A stretch of DNA of 64,000 bases from the NCBI RefSeq assembly GCF_021390325.1, contig NZ_JAJUWU010000009.1, positions 174,311 to 238,310 on the forward strand, in the 5' to 3' direction. Every line of letters starts with the position of its first letter. Position 1 is the stretch's first letter. This document shows, piece after piece, positions 9,535-19,964 of the stretch. This DNA is from Jiella avicenniae (GTDB taxonomy: Bacteria > Pseudomonadota > Alphaproteobacteria > Rhizobiales > Rhizobiaceae). The notes under the pieces were generated by a model, which was not told the DNA's origin, did not search any database, and saw nothing but the letters and a program-made list of their open reading frames with translations. The position numbers and the translations under genes are program-made.

Positions 9535-11590
9535 TGCTTTTTGATCTCGGATTTAACAGGCAAGAAAGGGTCGCATTCCTAGACCAACGAAGATAATATT
9601 ATTCGTTTATAATATCGGCCAGATCCCTTGGAGCTACCTACCGCGATAGAGTGCGAAATGCTATTTCTCGAATGGTGTTGAAGCATGATGCTCTACGGTG
9701 ATCCGCTTAGAAGGTGATCGTATAAGAAATAAGGGATATAGAAAAATTTTACATCTGCGTTCTTAAGAGAAAATCAATTTGTGTCATGCTGTAATTGCTC
9801 TAATTGTCTTTCTTCATGTTCGAATTGAGGCGCTTTTCGATGCTGTTGTCCTTTGATAAAACGTGCTGACGTAAAACCTTGAATGCCATCGGATTCTATC
9901 TCATACCATACCCCTTCATTGTCGTTGCTTAATTCGCATCCAACAATGTTCACTGCATCTCCAGGTTTTAGATATTCACGACGGTTCGACTCGATGCTAG
10001 GTCTTTCTCGAATCGATGTGTTGAAGTCGGCCATCGCCGGCGAAAATTCATTGAAGGTTTCGGTTAAAAATTTTGAATCGTCGCAGCCGAATGCTTGCGC
10101 GAGCATGCGGTTCGATACCGGCGTTGAAACGACCGACGGAGCTACGCAGAATTCATTTTGGTCTTGTGGATTTCTCTTACCGCAAGGTTCAAGTGACTTT
10201 TGGGCCCCGAGATCTGTTCCCGCCGGGCCTGAGTTAAGGGGGGTTCTCCAAATTGCGATGCTCATGTTCTTGCTGCTATCGAATTGTAATTGACAATAAA
10301 ACGTCCCATTAAATGTGACCGCACCAGATGTGTTATAATCATTTATGAGTTCTTCAATTCCAATGTTTCGAAACCCCGTTATAGTTGTATCGTCCTGTAA
10401 AAATTTGACGGGCTCTCCTCCGAGGCCCGGACTTGTAAAGCTGCCATAAATATAATTATCGTATATTTGAAATGCGTTGCTATAATTAAGATAAAAATCG
10501 CATATAAGTTTAGAGTGGAACTCATCTATATTTGAAATTGATGCAACTTTGACTTCGTTTGATTCAGCTACGGGCGTGAAACCATAATTCCATAAATCGG
10601 CTGAATCCTTTAAAATCAAAAAATCGTCCTGTCTGCGATGTGATAATATCTTTTCAATAAGACGTGGGGGATTTTTGTTTCGTCCAATTAGGGATATGAA
10701 AGAACTAGCTATTTCATAGGACAGATCTAAGCTTTGTTTTAGAGTAAGTGTCTTTTTAGAATCGCTTTCAAGAGCGTAGGGCGAGTGAAAGCCGATAACG
10801 CCGCCAGATTCTACATAGCGAGTGTCATCAAGTCCACGGGTATCTGATACTGCAAGAGAAAACGCGATTGCGCATGCCGAAAGACATATAGAATTCTTCT
10901 CAATTATAACGCCTTTAGTGTATATCTCCTGACCGCTCAATGTATTTGAGAAAAAATTTCCTAAGCGAATGCCTTCACCGTAAGAGCCCCCTGGGCTATT
11001 CAGTGAAAATATTGTATCATAATTCTTTTCAATATTAATAGACCATAATTGAGCGATTTTATCGGTATCTCCAAGTGATAGTTGCCCCGTAATCCTAACT
11101 ATAGCAAGATCGGAATTACCAAAATCGCTTCCTCCGTATATTGACGTCAGCGCGTAATTTTGGTTTGCAGTGCGCGGGGGTGGCAAAGCGAGGAAAGTCC
11201 GGTAAGAATTTGGGGGGTAAAGAGGATAGAGACGCGTCAAAAAGCGGTTGTCAGTAAAATCGACCGTTATTGTTGCTGCGGAGACATGTCCGTAACCACA
11301 AAAAGCGGATAGGACCAGGAAAAATAAAGTATTCCGGCAGCGAGATGATACCATTTGGCAAGCCTTTTTCGATTGTCAGACTGCGTCGAATTAAACAGGG
11401 ATCCTTAAGTGCAAGCGAGAAAATCTCAAAACACCTGCCTAAAAGTTACACTTCATCCATTCAGGGTCGCTGTGCAACAATTTTTTCAGATTCGGTATAA
11501 ACCAAATGCCTTCAGGAGCGGCAACTGATGTATTGTCGCACTCCATACCTACCCTGCGCTTTCCATCAGAATGGTTGCGAACTTTAGGTG
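9535..11590. other. AT-rich island between nadE and the MFS gene
   Basis: Base composition drops sharply soon after the nadE stop and recovers near 11590. Sampled 60-base lines inside the gene here hold about 30 to 47 percent G+C, while the flanks are well above 60. The island holds one gene (9774-11354, minus strand) and gene-free ends at 9516-9773 and 11355-11699. I see no transposase, integrase, tRNA or terminal direct repeat at either edge. The composition suggests horizontal acquisition. The right-hand gene-free stretch (345 bases) must contain the promoters of both divergent neighbours, but no clear -35/-10 pair stands out. Confidence 0.7.
9774..11354 (-). CDS. Exported ClpP-fold protein with a C-terminal SH3-like domain
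   Basis: 526 residues. Residues 1-26 form a signal peptide ending near HVSA-A. The first half resembles the periplasmic ClpP-like family (COG3904 type): FSLNSPGGSYGEG around 117-128 (oxyanion loop), SICLSACAIAF around 155-165 with candidate nucleophile Ser159 flanked by Cys157 and Cys161, and GVIGFHSPY with candidate His190. Residues about 462-504 look like a bacterial SH3 domain (YLKPGDAVNIVG ... GFTSARFIKG). The middle about 270 residues match nothing I recognise. Codon use and base content differ strongly from every neighbour, so recent transfer is likely. The start at 11354 has only a weak AAGG ribosome site. Proteolytic activity is not established. Confidence 0.75.
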   Translation of the reverse strand: MVSSRCRNTLFFLVLSAFCGYGHVSAATITVDFTDNRFLTRLYPLYPPNSYRTFLALPPPRTANQNYALTSIYGGSDFGNSDLAIVRITGQLSLGDTDKIAQLWSINIEKNYDTIFSLNSPGGSYGEGIRLGNFFSNTLSGQEIYTKGVIIEKNSICLSACAIAFSLAVSDTRGLDDTRYVESGGVIGFHSPYALESDSKKTLTLKQSLDLSYEIASSFISLIGRNKNPPRLIEKILSHRRQDDFLILKDSADLWNYGFTPVAESNEVKVASISNIDEFHSKLICDFYLNYSNAFQIYDNYIYGSFTSPGLGGEPVKFLQDDTTITGFRNIGIEELINDYNTSGAVTFNGTFYCQLQFDSSKNMSIAIWRTPLNSGPAGTDLGAQKSLEPCGKRNPQDQNEFCVAPSVVSTPVSNRMLAQAFGCDDSKFLTETFNEFSPAMADFNTSIRERPSIESNRREYLKPGDAVNIVGCELSNDNEGVWYEIESDGIQGFTSARFIKGQQHRKAPQFEHEERQLEQLQHDTN

Positions 11591-11699
11591 CCATTCTGCT
11601 ACGTCGATGCCCGACGACTGCGCCCGTTCCCCTATCCGTCGTTCGATGCTAAGCACGTCGTCTCACTCCTGACGGCGGCCCCGCCCCATCGGACCCATC

Positions 11700-12977
11700 A
11701 TGGAATTCCTCACCTTCCTGGGCCGGAACGCCCGCTGGCTGGCCGGCGGGTTTCTGCTCTGCTTCTTCTCGTCCTTCGGGCAGACCTTCTACATCTCGCT
11801 CTCCAACGGCGACATCCGCCGGGAGTTCGACCTTTCGAACGGCGATTTCGGGCTGATCTACATGGTGGCGACGCTGGCGAGTGCGGCGACGCTGCCGGCG
11901 CTCGGCTGGACGCTGGACCGGTTCAGGGCCTGGCAGGTGACCGTCGGGACGGTGATCTGTCTCGCGCTGGCGACGGCCTTCATGGCCTTTGCCCGGAACC
12001 TGCCGGTTCTCCTCCTGTCGCTTTATCTGCTGCGCCTGTTCGGCCAGGGGATGATGACCGAGACGGCGATGACGACGACCGGCCGCTGGTTCGCCGCCAG
12101 TCGGGGGCGGGCGATGGCGATCATCTCGCTCGGCATGCATTTCGGCACCGGCCTGTTTCCGCTGATCTTCGTCGTCGTCGCGGCCTCGCTCGGCTGGCGC
12201 GGCACCTGGCTCGCCTGCGGGGCGACGCTCCTCGTCGTCGCCCTGCCGGTCCTCGTCCACACGACCTCGAGGGACCGGGATCCGCAGTCGGAGCCGAAGC
12301 TGCGCGAGCGGCCGGCGGTGCGCGACTGGACCATGCGCGAGGTGGTTGCCTCGCCGACCTTCTGGCTCGTCGCCTCCGCCGTTCTGGCGCCGCCCTTCAT
12401 CGGCACGACGCTGTTCTTCCATCAGGTCTATCTCACCGAACTGCGCGGCTGGCCGATCGAGGTCTTCGCCTCCGGGTTCGCGGTGATGTCGGCGACAACG
12501 GTGGTCTTCGCGCTCCTCTGCGGCTCGCTGGTCGACCGGTTCTCGGCGGTGCGCCTGTTGCCGTTCTTTCTCATCCCGATGTCGCTGGCCTGCTTCGTCG
12601 TCTCGAGCTTTTCGGCCGTGGCGGCGATCTTCGTCTTCATGGTGCTGCTCGGCATCTCCAACGGCTTCTCCTCGACGCTGCTCGGCGCGCTGTGGCCGGA
12701 GCTCTACGGCACGAAACATCTCGGCTCGGTGCGCTCGGTGACGGTGGCGCTGATGGTGCTCGCCTCGGCCCTCGGGCCGGGGGTGACGGGCGTGCTGATC
12801 GACTGGGAGGTCTCCTATCCGCTGCAGATCGGCATGATGGGGCTCTATTGCGTGGCGATCTCGCTGGTGATGGCGCTGGTTTCGCGCCGGCACCGGGCGG
12901 TGAGCGAGCCGGGCATCGCGGCGGCCCTTTCCGAACGCCCGGTCGACCGGGTCGACCCGCAGCCGCGCGAGCGGTGA
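11700..12977 (+). CDS. Major facilitator superfamily transporter
   Basis: 425 residues with about twelve hydrophobic helices. The loop after the second helix reads GWTLDRFRAW, a match to the MFS motif A (G-x3-D-R-x-G/R), and a second copy, GSLVDRFSAVR, follows the long central loop. Residues after about 400 are polar and cytosolic. The substrate cannot be told from sequence; the general form resembles small organic-anion or drug exporters. The gene starts just right of the AT-rich island and its 3' end is followed within 20 bases by the first of three inverted-repeat elements. Confidence 0.88.
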   Translation: MEFLTFLGRNARWLAGGFLLCFFSSFGQTFYISLSNGDIRREFDLSNGDFGLIYMVATLASAATLPALGWTLDRFRAWQVTVGTVICLALATAFMAFARNLPVLLLSLYLLRLFGQGMMTETAMTTTGRWFAASRGRAMAIISLGMHFGTGLFPLIFVVVAASLGWRGTWLACGATLLVVALPVLVHTTSRDRDPQSEPKLRERPAVRDWTMREVVASPTFWLVASAVLAPPFIGTTLFFHQVYLTELRGWPIEVFASGFAVMSATTVVFALLCGSLVDRFSAVRLLPFFLIPMSLACFVVSSFSAVAAIFVFMVLLGISNGFSSTLLGALWPELYGTKHLGSVRSVTVALMVLASALGPGVTGVLIDWEVSYPLQIGMMGLYCVAISLVMALVSRRHRAVSEPGIAAALSERPVDRVDPQPRER

Positions 12978-12997
12978 GGGCGCCGCCACCACCGCTT

Positions 12998-13128
12998 CGT
13001 CATCCTCGGCCTCGTGCCGAGGATCTACTGAGGCTCTCGGTCTAGAGCCGTGTCACGGAATGCACCTCTCCTCCACCGATCTGTCGCTTCGACGGCGGTA
13101 GATCCTCGGCACGAGGCCGAGGATGACG
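12998..13128. repeat. Inverted-repeat element copy A (131 bp)
   Basis: Two exact 31-base inverted arms, 12998-13028 and 13098-13128, flank a 69-base centre. Each arm is itself near-palindromic (CCTCGGCCTCGTGCCGAGG core). The centre ends with CACCGATCTGTCGCTTCGAC, also seen in copies B and C. The element starts 20 bases after the MFS stop codon. Copy A and copy C share additional flanks, so the matching block is 163 bases (12984-13146 against 13478-13640, ungapped). It resembles the short palindromic intergenic repeats common in Rhizobiales. It encodes nothing and could move only if helped in trans. Confidence 0.85.
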
Positions 13129-13217
13129 GTGAGGACGTGGCAGCCGCGCGCGGCATCGACCGGGGCGATCGGCAGGCGCAGGAGCGCTGAGGGAGACGGC
13201 GCACGCCCTCAAGCTGC

Positions 13218-13348
13218 CGTCATCCTCGGCCTTGTGCCGAGGATCTCCTGCCAGTGCCGGTCCGGAGCCCCTGCAGGGTGGCGGCTCTGCCAGCACCGAT
13301 CTGTCGCTTCGACGGCGGGAGATCCTCGGCACAAGGCCGAGGATGACG
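13218..13348. repeat. Inverted-repeat element copy B (131 bp)
   Basis: Exact 31-base inverted arms at 13218-13248 and 13318-13348 with a 69-base centre, the same geometry as copy A. The arms differ from A at two matched positions (CTTG for CTCG, and CTCC for CTAC), and both arms carry the compensating change, so pairing is kept. A partial arm (GAGGATGACG) follows at 13361-13370. Confidence 0.85.
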
Positions 13349-13491
13349 GCCTGAAGGGTCGAGGATGACGTAGCGAGGACGGGTGCGAGGCAGGAGCGTA
13401 AGGCCAGCGAGGCGGCGCTCTCATCCACACATGGTCTGCTATCCGCGTCAGACCGGTAGGGTGGAAGACGTAGGCAACGCCACCACCGCTT

Positions 13492-13622
13492 CGTCATCCT
13501 CGGCCTCGTGCCGAGGATCTACTGAAAGTTCCCCTCCAGAACCGTGTGAGGGAAGGCGCGCTTCCTGCACCGATCTGTCGCTTTGGCGACGGTAGATCCT
13601 CGGCACGAGGCCGAGGATCACG
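13492..13622. repeat. Inverted-repeat element copy C (131 bp)
   Basis: 31-base arms at 13492-13522 and 13592-13622, identical to copy A except for one mismatch in the right arm (GATCACG instead of GATGACG), with a 69-base centre. Together copies A to C fill most of the 758-base gap between the MFS gene and gltX; no gene is seen in this gap. Copy C ends 114 bases before the gltX start, so any gltX promoter lies next to or inside it. Confidence 0.85.
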
Positions 13623-13735
13623 GTGGGGACGTGGCAGCCGACCCTCGTGCCTCGGGACGGGGCCGGAGGACGGCGCCGCGGGAGGGACGTCGCTCCGGCC
13701 TTCCGGCTCCAGCCGCTTTGGTGTAGGTCGCTGCC

Positions 13736-15115
13736 ATGACCGCCATCCTCCGCTTCGCCCCGTCGCCCACTGGCCGGCTCCATATCGGCAACCTGCGCAC
13801 CGCGCTGTTCAACTGGCTGTTCGCGGCCCGGGAGAACGGCACCTTCGTCCTGCGCTTCGACGACACCGACAAGGAGCGCTCGACCCGCGAATTCGCCGAC
13901 GGGATCGCCACCGATCTCGCCTGGATCGGCATTCACCCTCACAAGACCGCGCGCCAGTCCGAGCGGATCGCGCTCTACGACGCGGCGGCGGAGACGCTGA
14001 AATCGGCCGGCCTGCTCTATCCCTGCTACGAGACGCCGGACGAACTCGACCGCAGGCGCAAGCGCCTTGCCGCGCGGGGCCTGCCGCCGGTCTATGGCCG
14101 CGAGGCGCTGAAGCTTTCGCAGGAGGAGCGGGCGGCGCTCGAGGCCGAGGGCCGCAAGCCCCATTGGCGCTTCCTCTTGCCGAACTTCGAGGGCGATCCG
14201 TTCGCGCCGCAGCGCACGGACACGCGTTTCGACGATCTCATCCGCGGCGAGACGGTGATCGATCTCGCTTCCCTGTCCGATCCCGTGCTGATCCGCGCGG
14301 ACGGCAGCTATCTCTATACGTTGCCCTCGGTGGTCGACGACGCGGAGATGGGCGTCACCCACGTCATCCGCGGTGACGACCACGTGACCAACACGGCGGT
14401 GCAGGCGGCGATCTTTACGGCGCTCGGGGCGCGCGTGCCGCGCTTCGGCCACCACAATCTGCTGACCACGGTGGGCGGGGAGGGGCTGTCGAAGCGCTCG
14501 GGCGCGCTGTCGCTCGAGACCCTGCGCGATGAAGGCTACGAGCCGATGGCCGTCGCCTCGCTCGCCGTCCTCGTCGGCATGTCGGGATCGATCGAGCCGA
14601 TGGCCGATCTCGAGGCGCTCGGCGAGCGGCTGGATTTCGGCGCGATCTCGGCTTCGGCGTCGAAGTTCGATCCCGCCGAGCTGGACCGGCTGAACCGCGA
14701 GATCGTCCATGCGCTGCCCTATGCGGCCGTCGAGGGCCGGCTCGCGGCGATGGGCGTCGGCGAGAGCGACTGGGAAGCCTTCTGGCAAGCGGTGCGCGCC
14801 AATTGCGACAGGGTGCCGGATGCGAAGACGTGGGCCGGTGTCGCCTTCCGGGAAATCGCCGTGCCGGCACCGGACGACGAGGCCGAGCGCGCGTTTCGCG
14901 ATGCGGCTTTGCGTCTGCTGCCCGAGGGTGAGATCGGCCCGGAGACCTTCAAGGCCTGGACGTCCGCGATCAAGGCCGAGACCGGGGCGAAGGGCAAGGC
15001 GCTGTTCATGCCGCTGCGCCGGGCGATCACCGGCCTCGATCACGGGCCGGAACTCGGCCCCCTCCTGCCGCTGATCGGGCGGCAGCGGATCGAGCGGCGG
15101 CTCGGCGCGGGTTGA
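13736..15115 (+). CDS. gltX: Glutamyl-tRNA synthetase
   Basis: 459 residues, full length for a class I GluRS. It charges tRNA-Glu with glutamate in the cytosol. The ATP-binding signature HIGN lies near residue 16 ([19 protein letters not shown]), and the KMSKS-equivalent GLSKRSG lies near residue 250. A C-terminal anticodon-binding region is present, so it is not the short glutamyl-queuosine enzyme. Alphaproteobacteria often have two GluRS paralogues, one of which may also misacylate tRNA-Gln for GatCAB conversion; which one this is cannot be decided here. The stop is only 7 bases from the 3' end of the convergent ATPase gene. Confidence 0.93.
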   Translation: MTAILRFAPSPTGRLHIGNLRTALFNWLFAARENGTFVLRFDDTDKERSTREFADGIATDLAWIGIHPHKTARQSERIALYDAAAETLKSAGLLYPCYETPDELDRRRKRLAARGLPPVYGREALKLSQEERAALEAEGRKPHWRFLLPNFEGDPFAPQRTDTRFDDLIRGETVIDLASLSDPVLIRADGSYLYTLPSVVDDAEMGVTHVIRGDDHVTNTAVQAAIFTALGARVPRFGHHNLLTTVGGEGLSKRSGALSLETLRDEGYEPMAVASLAVLVGMSGSIEPMADLEALGERLDFGAISASASKFDPAELDRLNREIVHALPYAAVEGRLAAMGVGESDWEAFWQAVRANCDRVPDAKTWAGVAFREIAVPAPDDEAERAFRDAALRLLPEGEIGPETFKAWTSAIKAETGAKGKALFMPLRRAITGLDHGPELGPLLPLIGRQRIERRLGAG

Positions 15116-15122
15116 GCGGCGC

Positions 15123-15958
<836 letters not shown>

Positions 15959-15962
<4 letters not shown>

Positions 15963-17275
15963 GCGGCCCTCCTGCGGTAGATGGTGTCGAGCCAGACGGC
16001 GACGACGAGCACGGCGCCGACGACGATGTTCTGCAGCGGCGTGTCCATGCCGAGGAGCACCATGCCCGACTGCAGGGACTGCATGACGAGGGCGCCGAGC
16101 ATGGCGCCGGCGATGGTGCCCGCGCCGCCGGCAAGCGAGGTGCCGCCGATCACCGCGGCGGCGATGGTGTAGAGTTCGTCCAGCGTACCCTGCGCATTGG
16201 TCGCCGAAGACAGGCGGGCGGTGGAAATCGCCGCGGCGACGGCCGCCAGCATGCCCATCAGCGCGAACACCATCAGCGTCACCCGCTTGGTGTTGATGCC
16301 GGCGAGTTCCGCCGCTTCCGGATTGCCGCCGATGGCGAAGACGTAGCGGCCGAAGCGGGTCCGCTTGGCGATGAAGGTCATGACGATGCCGACACCGATG
16401 AACAAGAGAACCGGCACGGCGTAGCCGAAGCTGATCTCGAGGCCGCCCTCGGGAACGGCGATGCCGTTCGCCTCGGCATAGCGGCGGGCGAGCGGCCCGG
16501 GAAGAAGATAGGAATTGACGATCATCGTCGCACCGACCACCGCGATCAGCGAGATGGCGAGGGTGAACGCCTCGGCCCAGACCGGCTTCTGGGCGAATTT
16601 GAAGCGCTTGCGCTGCCGGCGGGCGGCGAGCGCACCGACGACGATGAAGACGATGGCGACGGCGGCGACGATCCAGCTCCAGGTGGCGCCGATCGAGCCG
16701 TCGCTGCCGCCGCCGAGGAGCTTGAAGTTCTCGTCGGTGAGCGGAATGGTCCGGCCGGAGGCCACCCACCAGGCGCCGCCGCGCCAGACCAGGAGGCCAC
16801 CGAGGGTGACGATGAAGGCCGGGACGCCGAGATAGGCGATGACGAAGCCCTGCAATCCGCCGATCAGGAGACCGCAGACGAGGCCGGTCGCCAGTGTCGC
16901 GATCCACACGAGGCCGGAGTCGTAGCCGAGCATCGGCGTGAAATACTGGGTCTGCGCGACCGCCATGATCATGCCGGTGACGCCGAGGATCGAGCCGACC
17001 GACAGGTCGATGTTGCGGGTGACGATGACCAGCACCATGCCCGTCGCCATGACGCCGACCGAGGCCGTCTGGACCGAGAGGTTCCAGAGGTTTCGCGGGG
17101 TCAGGAAGGTGCCGCCCGAAAGAATGTGAAAGCCCACCCAGATGACCAGCAGCGCGCCGATCATGCCGAGCATGCGCGTGTCGATCTCCGTCGCGCGCAT
17201 GAACCCCTTGAACCCGCCGACGCCCGCCGTGGGGCCGGATCTCGTCAGGGACGTGTCCGAGGTCGCCTCGCTCAA
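15959..17275 (-). CDS. xylH: Sugar (xylose-type) ABC transporter permease
   Basis: 438 residues from a TTG start at 17275, with about ten to twelve hydrophobic helices. It forms the membrane channel of the importer. The [15 protein letters not shown] segment and the [13 protein letters not shown] segment are hallmarks of the XylH/RbsC permease family. TTG is chosen because GGGAGG lies five bases upstream; the frame is open to an ATG at 17470, but that adds 65 Arg-rich residues unlike any permease. The xylose assignment rests on the adjacent binding protein. Confidence 0.88.
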
Positions 17276-17455
17276 TGCCGCCTCCCTTGCGCGATGGTGT
17301 CGGGCCGACCTTCGGCCGGCTTTTGCCTGCACATCGCGCGGTCTTGTTCTGGTTGAAGCCCGGTCACTGCGGACCGGCTCGTCGCATGGCCTCCCAACTC
17401 TTTCATGGCAGCATGGCCGAGTTGCCCTCGTCGGTCGAGGGCGGAGGTCTGGAAA

Positions 17456-17483
17456 ATGGCCGCGGCGCATTCGCCGCGGCCAT
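17456..17483 (-). terminator. Stem-loop between binding-protein and permease genes
   Basis: A perfect 12-bp GC-rich stem (17456-17467 with 17472-17483) and a 4-base loop, followed on the minus strand by TTTT. It sits 23 bases downstream of the xylF stop and about 180 bases before the permease start. It is likely a partial terminator or an mRNA 3'-end stabiliser that makes the binding protein more abundant than the permease and ATPase. That role is known for other sugar ABC operons and is inferred here. Confidence 0.7.
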
Positions 17484-17505
17484 CCGTCTCATCGCACCAT
17501 GGCGA

Positions 17506-18558
17506 TCAGTTGCAGGCGGGAACCGAATCCGGCTTGACGCCCTGGCAGACGGTCTCCTTGGAGACCCAGCCGGCATCGATGACGGTGTCGAGGTTGTCCT
17601 TGGTGATCGCCACCGGGGTCAGGAAGATCGATTCGAGCTTCTGGCCGTTCGGGCTGTCCCATTCCTCGGCGCCGGTGACTTCGCTCATCTCCTTGCCGCT
17701 GGCGAGTTCGAGCGCGATTTCGGCCGCGCGCTTGCCGAGTTCGCGGGAGTCCTTCCACACGGAGACGGTCTGCGTGCCGAGGGCGATGCGGTTCAGCGCC
17801 GCCTGGTCGGCGTCCTGCCCGGAGACCGGAACCGTGCCGGCGAGACCCTGCGCCTCGAGCGCCGCGACGGCGCCGCCGGCGGTGCCGTCATTGGAGGCGA
17901 CGACCGCGTCGACGTCGTTGTTGTTGGCGGTCAGGATCTGTTCCATGTTCTGCTGGGCGTTGGCCGGAAGCCAGCCGTCCGTATAGGCCTCGCCGACATT
18001 CTTGATCTTGCCGCTGTCGATCGCGTCCTTGAGGACTTCCATCTGGCCGGCGAAGAGGAAGTCGGCGTTCGGATCGGCCGACGAGCCCTTGATGAAGGCG
18101 TAATTGCCTTCCGGCTGGACCTTCTGGACTTCGCGCGCCTGGATGCGGCCGACTTCCTTGTTGTCGAAGGTGATGTAGAAGGCGGCCGGATTCTCGATCA
18201 GGCGATCGTAGCCGACGACCGGAATGCCGTTGTTCGCGGCCGTCTGGACGGCCGGGCCGATCGCCGCCGAATCCTGGGCGAGGATGATGAGCGCGTCGGC
18301 GCCCTGGGTGATCAGCGACTCGACGTCGGTCAGCTGCTTGGCGGCGGAGGACTGGGCGTCCGCCGAGATGTACTTGGCGCCGGCGGCTTCGAGTGCCTTC
18401 TTGATGGCGGCTTCGTCGGTCTTCCAGCGCTCCTCCTGGAAGTTCGACCAGGAGACGCCGACCGTGATGTCCTTGCCGTCCTGGGCAAAAGCCGCGCCGC
18501 TGCCCATGGCAGCCATCGAGAACATCGCGCCGGCAAGCGCGAACTTCAACGTTTTCAT
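17506..18558 (-). CDS. xylF: D-xylose-type ABC transporter substrate-binding protein
   Basis: 350 residues, starting [14 protein letters not shown] with a signal peptide cut near AFA-QD, so periplasmic. The mature protein is a periplasmic-binding-protein type I fold. Family-specific segments include [12 protein letters not shown], the [17 protein letters not shown] segment, [29 protein letters not shown] and [11 protein letters not shown]; these correspond to the XylF sugar pocket. The ATG at 18558 follows GGGAGGAAATTC; in-frame upstream sequence is not signal-like. First gene of the xylFH-ATPase operon, divergent from a ROK regulator. No xylA or xylB is in the window. Confidence 0.9.
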   Translation of the reverse strand: MKTLKFALAGAMFSMAAMGSGAAFAQDGKDITVGVSWSNFQEERWKTDEAAIKKALEAAGAKYISADAQSSAAKQLTDVESLITQGADALIILAQDSAAIGPAVQTAANNGIPVVGYDRLIENPAAFYITFDNKEVGRIQAREVQKVQPEGNYAFIKGSSADPNADFLFAGQMEVLKDAIDSGKIKNVGEAYTDGWLPANAQQNMEQILTANNNDVDAVVASNDGTAGGAVAALEAQGLAGTVPVSGQDADQAALNRIALGTQTVSVWKDSRELGKRAAEIALELASGKEMSEVTGAEEWDSPNGQKLESIFLTPVAITKDNLDTVIDAGWVSKETVCQGVKPDSVPACN

Positions 18559-18627
18559 GAATTTCCTCCCATGGCGCCCATGGCGCCTCTGCGTCACGGA
18601 GCCCGACGACGTGGCGCCGGCCGAGAC

Positions 18628-18677
18628 TTTTTCCAAGCCTCGGAAAAAATGGTGACAGCAATTGCGATCCATGTCAA
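18628..18677 (-). promoter_or_regulatory. xylF promoter with adjoining inverted repeat (likely operator)
   Basis: On the minus strand TTGACA (18677-18672) is followed after 17 bases by CACCAT (18654-18649), a plausible -35/-10 pair with a weak -10. Directly downstream is a perfect 7-7-7 dyad, TTTTTCC and GGAAAAA (18628-18648). A dyad at +1 is well placed for repression, and ROK regulators of the XylR type bind A/T-rich dyads. The divergent ROK gene starts at 18741, so the site may also serve that gene. Confidence 0.5.
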
Positions 18678-18740
18678 CGTGTCAGAGTTGAGCCGCCGAA
18701 ACGCCGCCAAGAGCGCCACGGTGGAGGGAGGAGAGAAGCG

Positions 18741-19964
18741 TTGAGCAGGTTGGCGAAGACCGATGCCGACATGGTGCGCGTGCACAATCGGCTGGCGGTG
18801 CTCGATCATCTGCGCCGGGTCGCGGTGACGACGCGGAAGGCGGTCAGCGAGGCGACGGGCCTGTCGGTTTCGGCGTCTTCGGCGATCTCGGGCGCGCTGT
18901 TGCGCGGCGGCCTCTTGGAGGAGATCGAGGAAGACGACCGCTCGATCCGTCGGGGGCGGCCGGGCAAGAGCCTGGCCCTGTGCGGCAGGGCGGCGCGGGT
19001 GGCGGCCCTGAAGATCGCCGTCGGCGAGGTCTCGGGACGGATCAGCGATTATGCCGGCCGGCCGCTCGCCGAAATGCGGCGCGGGGTGGACATCTCCGGG
19101 AAAGACGGCGGCTTCATCGTCGATCTCCTCGCCGAACTCGCCAGCGATCTGACCGCAGAACTCGCAGAAGAGCCCCGGGAACTCGACAAGGTCGTCGTCG
19201 CCGTCCAGGGCAAGACCTTCAGCGACCTCTCCGGCATCGTCTGGTCGCCGGCGCTGAAGCATCGGCACATCGAGATCGCCGAGCCGCTTTCCATCCTGCT
19301 CGGTGCCCCGGTGAGCGTCCTCAACGACTGTTCGCTGATGCCGGAAGCGTTCCGCTGGCGCGCCGACTTCACCGGCCTCGACTTCGCGACGCTGTTCGTC
19401 GGCTTCGGTGTCGGCATGGGCCTCAGGCTCAATGGCGCGACCTTTCAGGGCAAGCACTCGTCCGCCGTCGAGTTCGGCCACATCAATCACATGCCCGGCG
19501 GCGCGCTCTGCCGCTGCGGCAATCACGGCTGCGTCGAGGCCTATGCCGGCGACTATGCGATCTGGCGCAGCGCCACCGGCAAGGGGGACATTCCCGCCCA
19601 CCGGATCGGCGACGAGGCGATGCAGCGGCTCGCCGATGCCGCGCGGGCCGGCGATCCGGCAGCGCGCGCGGCCTTCGAGGCGGCGGGAAACGCCATCGGC
19701 TACGGCCTCGGCCGGGTCTTCACCATGATCGATCCGCTGCCGATCGTCATGACCGGCTCCGGCGCCAAGGCGATCGATCTTCTCGAAACGTCGATCCGCG
19801 GGGGCATTCGCGAGAGCGCGGTGGACGGGCTCGGCAGCGACACACCACTGATCGTCGAGGAGGACACCGACGCGCTCGTCTTCGATGCGGGGACGGCCTA
19901 TGCGCTGGCGGCACTCGACCAGGAATTCGCCCGCTCGGGGGCGGAAGCGACGGAGGCGGCATGA
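18741..19964 (+). CDS. ROK-family transcriptional regulator (XylR-like)
   Basis: 407 residues from a TTG start with GGAGGAGAG just upstream. Residues 1-90 form a winged-helix DNA-binding domain (AVLDHLRRVAVTTRKAVSEA). The rest is a ROK sugar-kinase fold: VFVGFGVGMGL-type phosphate loop region, and the zinc motif CRCGNHGCVEAY near residues 254-265. Divergent from xylF, so the natural inference is a xylose-responsive repressor of the transporter. The stop codon overlaps the ATG of the di-haem oxidoreductase gene (ATGA), so those genes are also coupled. Confidence 0.85.
   Translation: MSRLAKTDADMVRVHNRLAVLDHLRRVAVTTRKAVSEATGLSVSASSAISGALLRGGLLEEIEEDDRSIRRGRPGKSLALCGRAARVAALKIAVGEVSGRISDYAGRPLAEMRRGVDISGKDGGFIVDLLAELASDLTAELAEEPRELDKVVVAVQGKTFSDLSGIVWSPALKHRHIEIAEPLSILLGAPVSVLNDCSLMPEAFRWRADFTGLDFATLFVGFGVGMGLRLNGATFQGKHSSAVEFGHINHMPGGALCRCGNHGCVEAYAGDYAIWRSATGKGDIPAHRIGDEAMQRLADAARAGDPAARAAFEAAGNAIGYGLGRVFTMIDPLPIVMTGSGAKAIDLLETSIRGGIRESAVDGLGSDTPLIVEEDTDALVFDAGTAYALAALDQEFARSGAEATEAA

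Noticed and set aside
11588..13045. Plus-strand frame of 485 codons over the MFS gene
   Set aside because: The alternative frame at 11700-12977 has twelve membrane helices and MFS motifs; this one is Arg/Ala-rich without domains.
12998..13622. Possible CRISPR array from repeated palindromes
   Set aside because: The repeats are long inverted pairs, not short direct repeats with regular unique spacers, and there are no cas genes.
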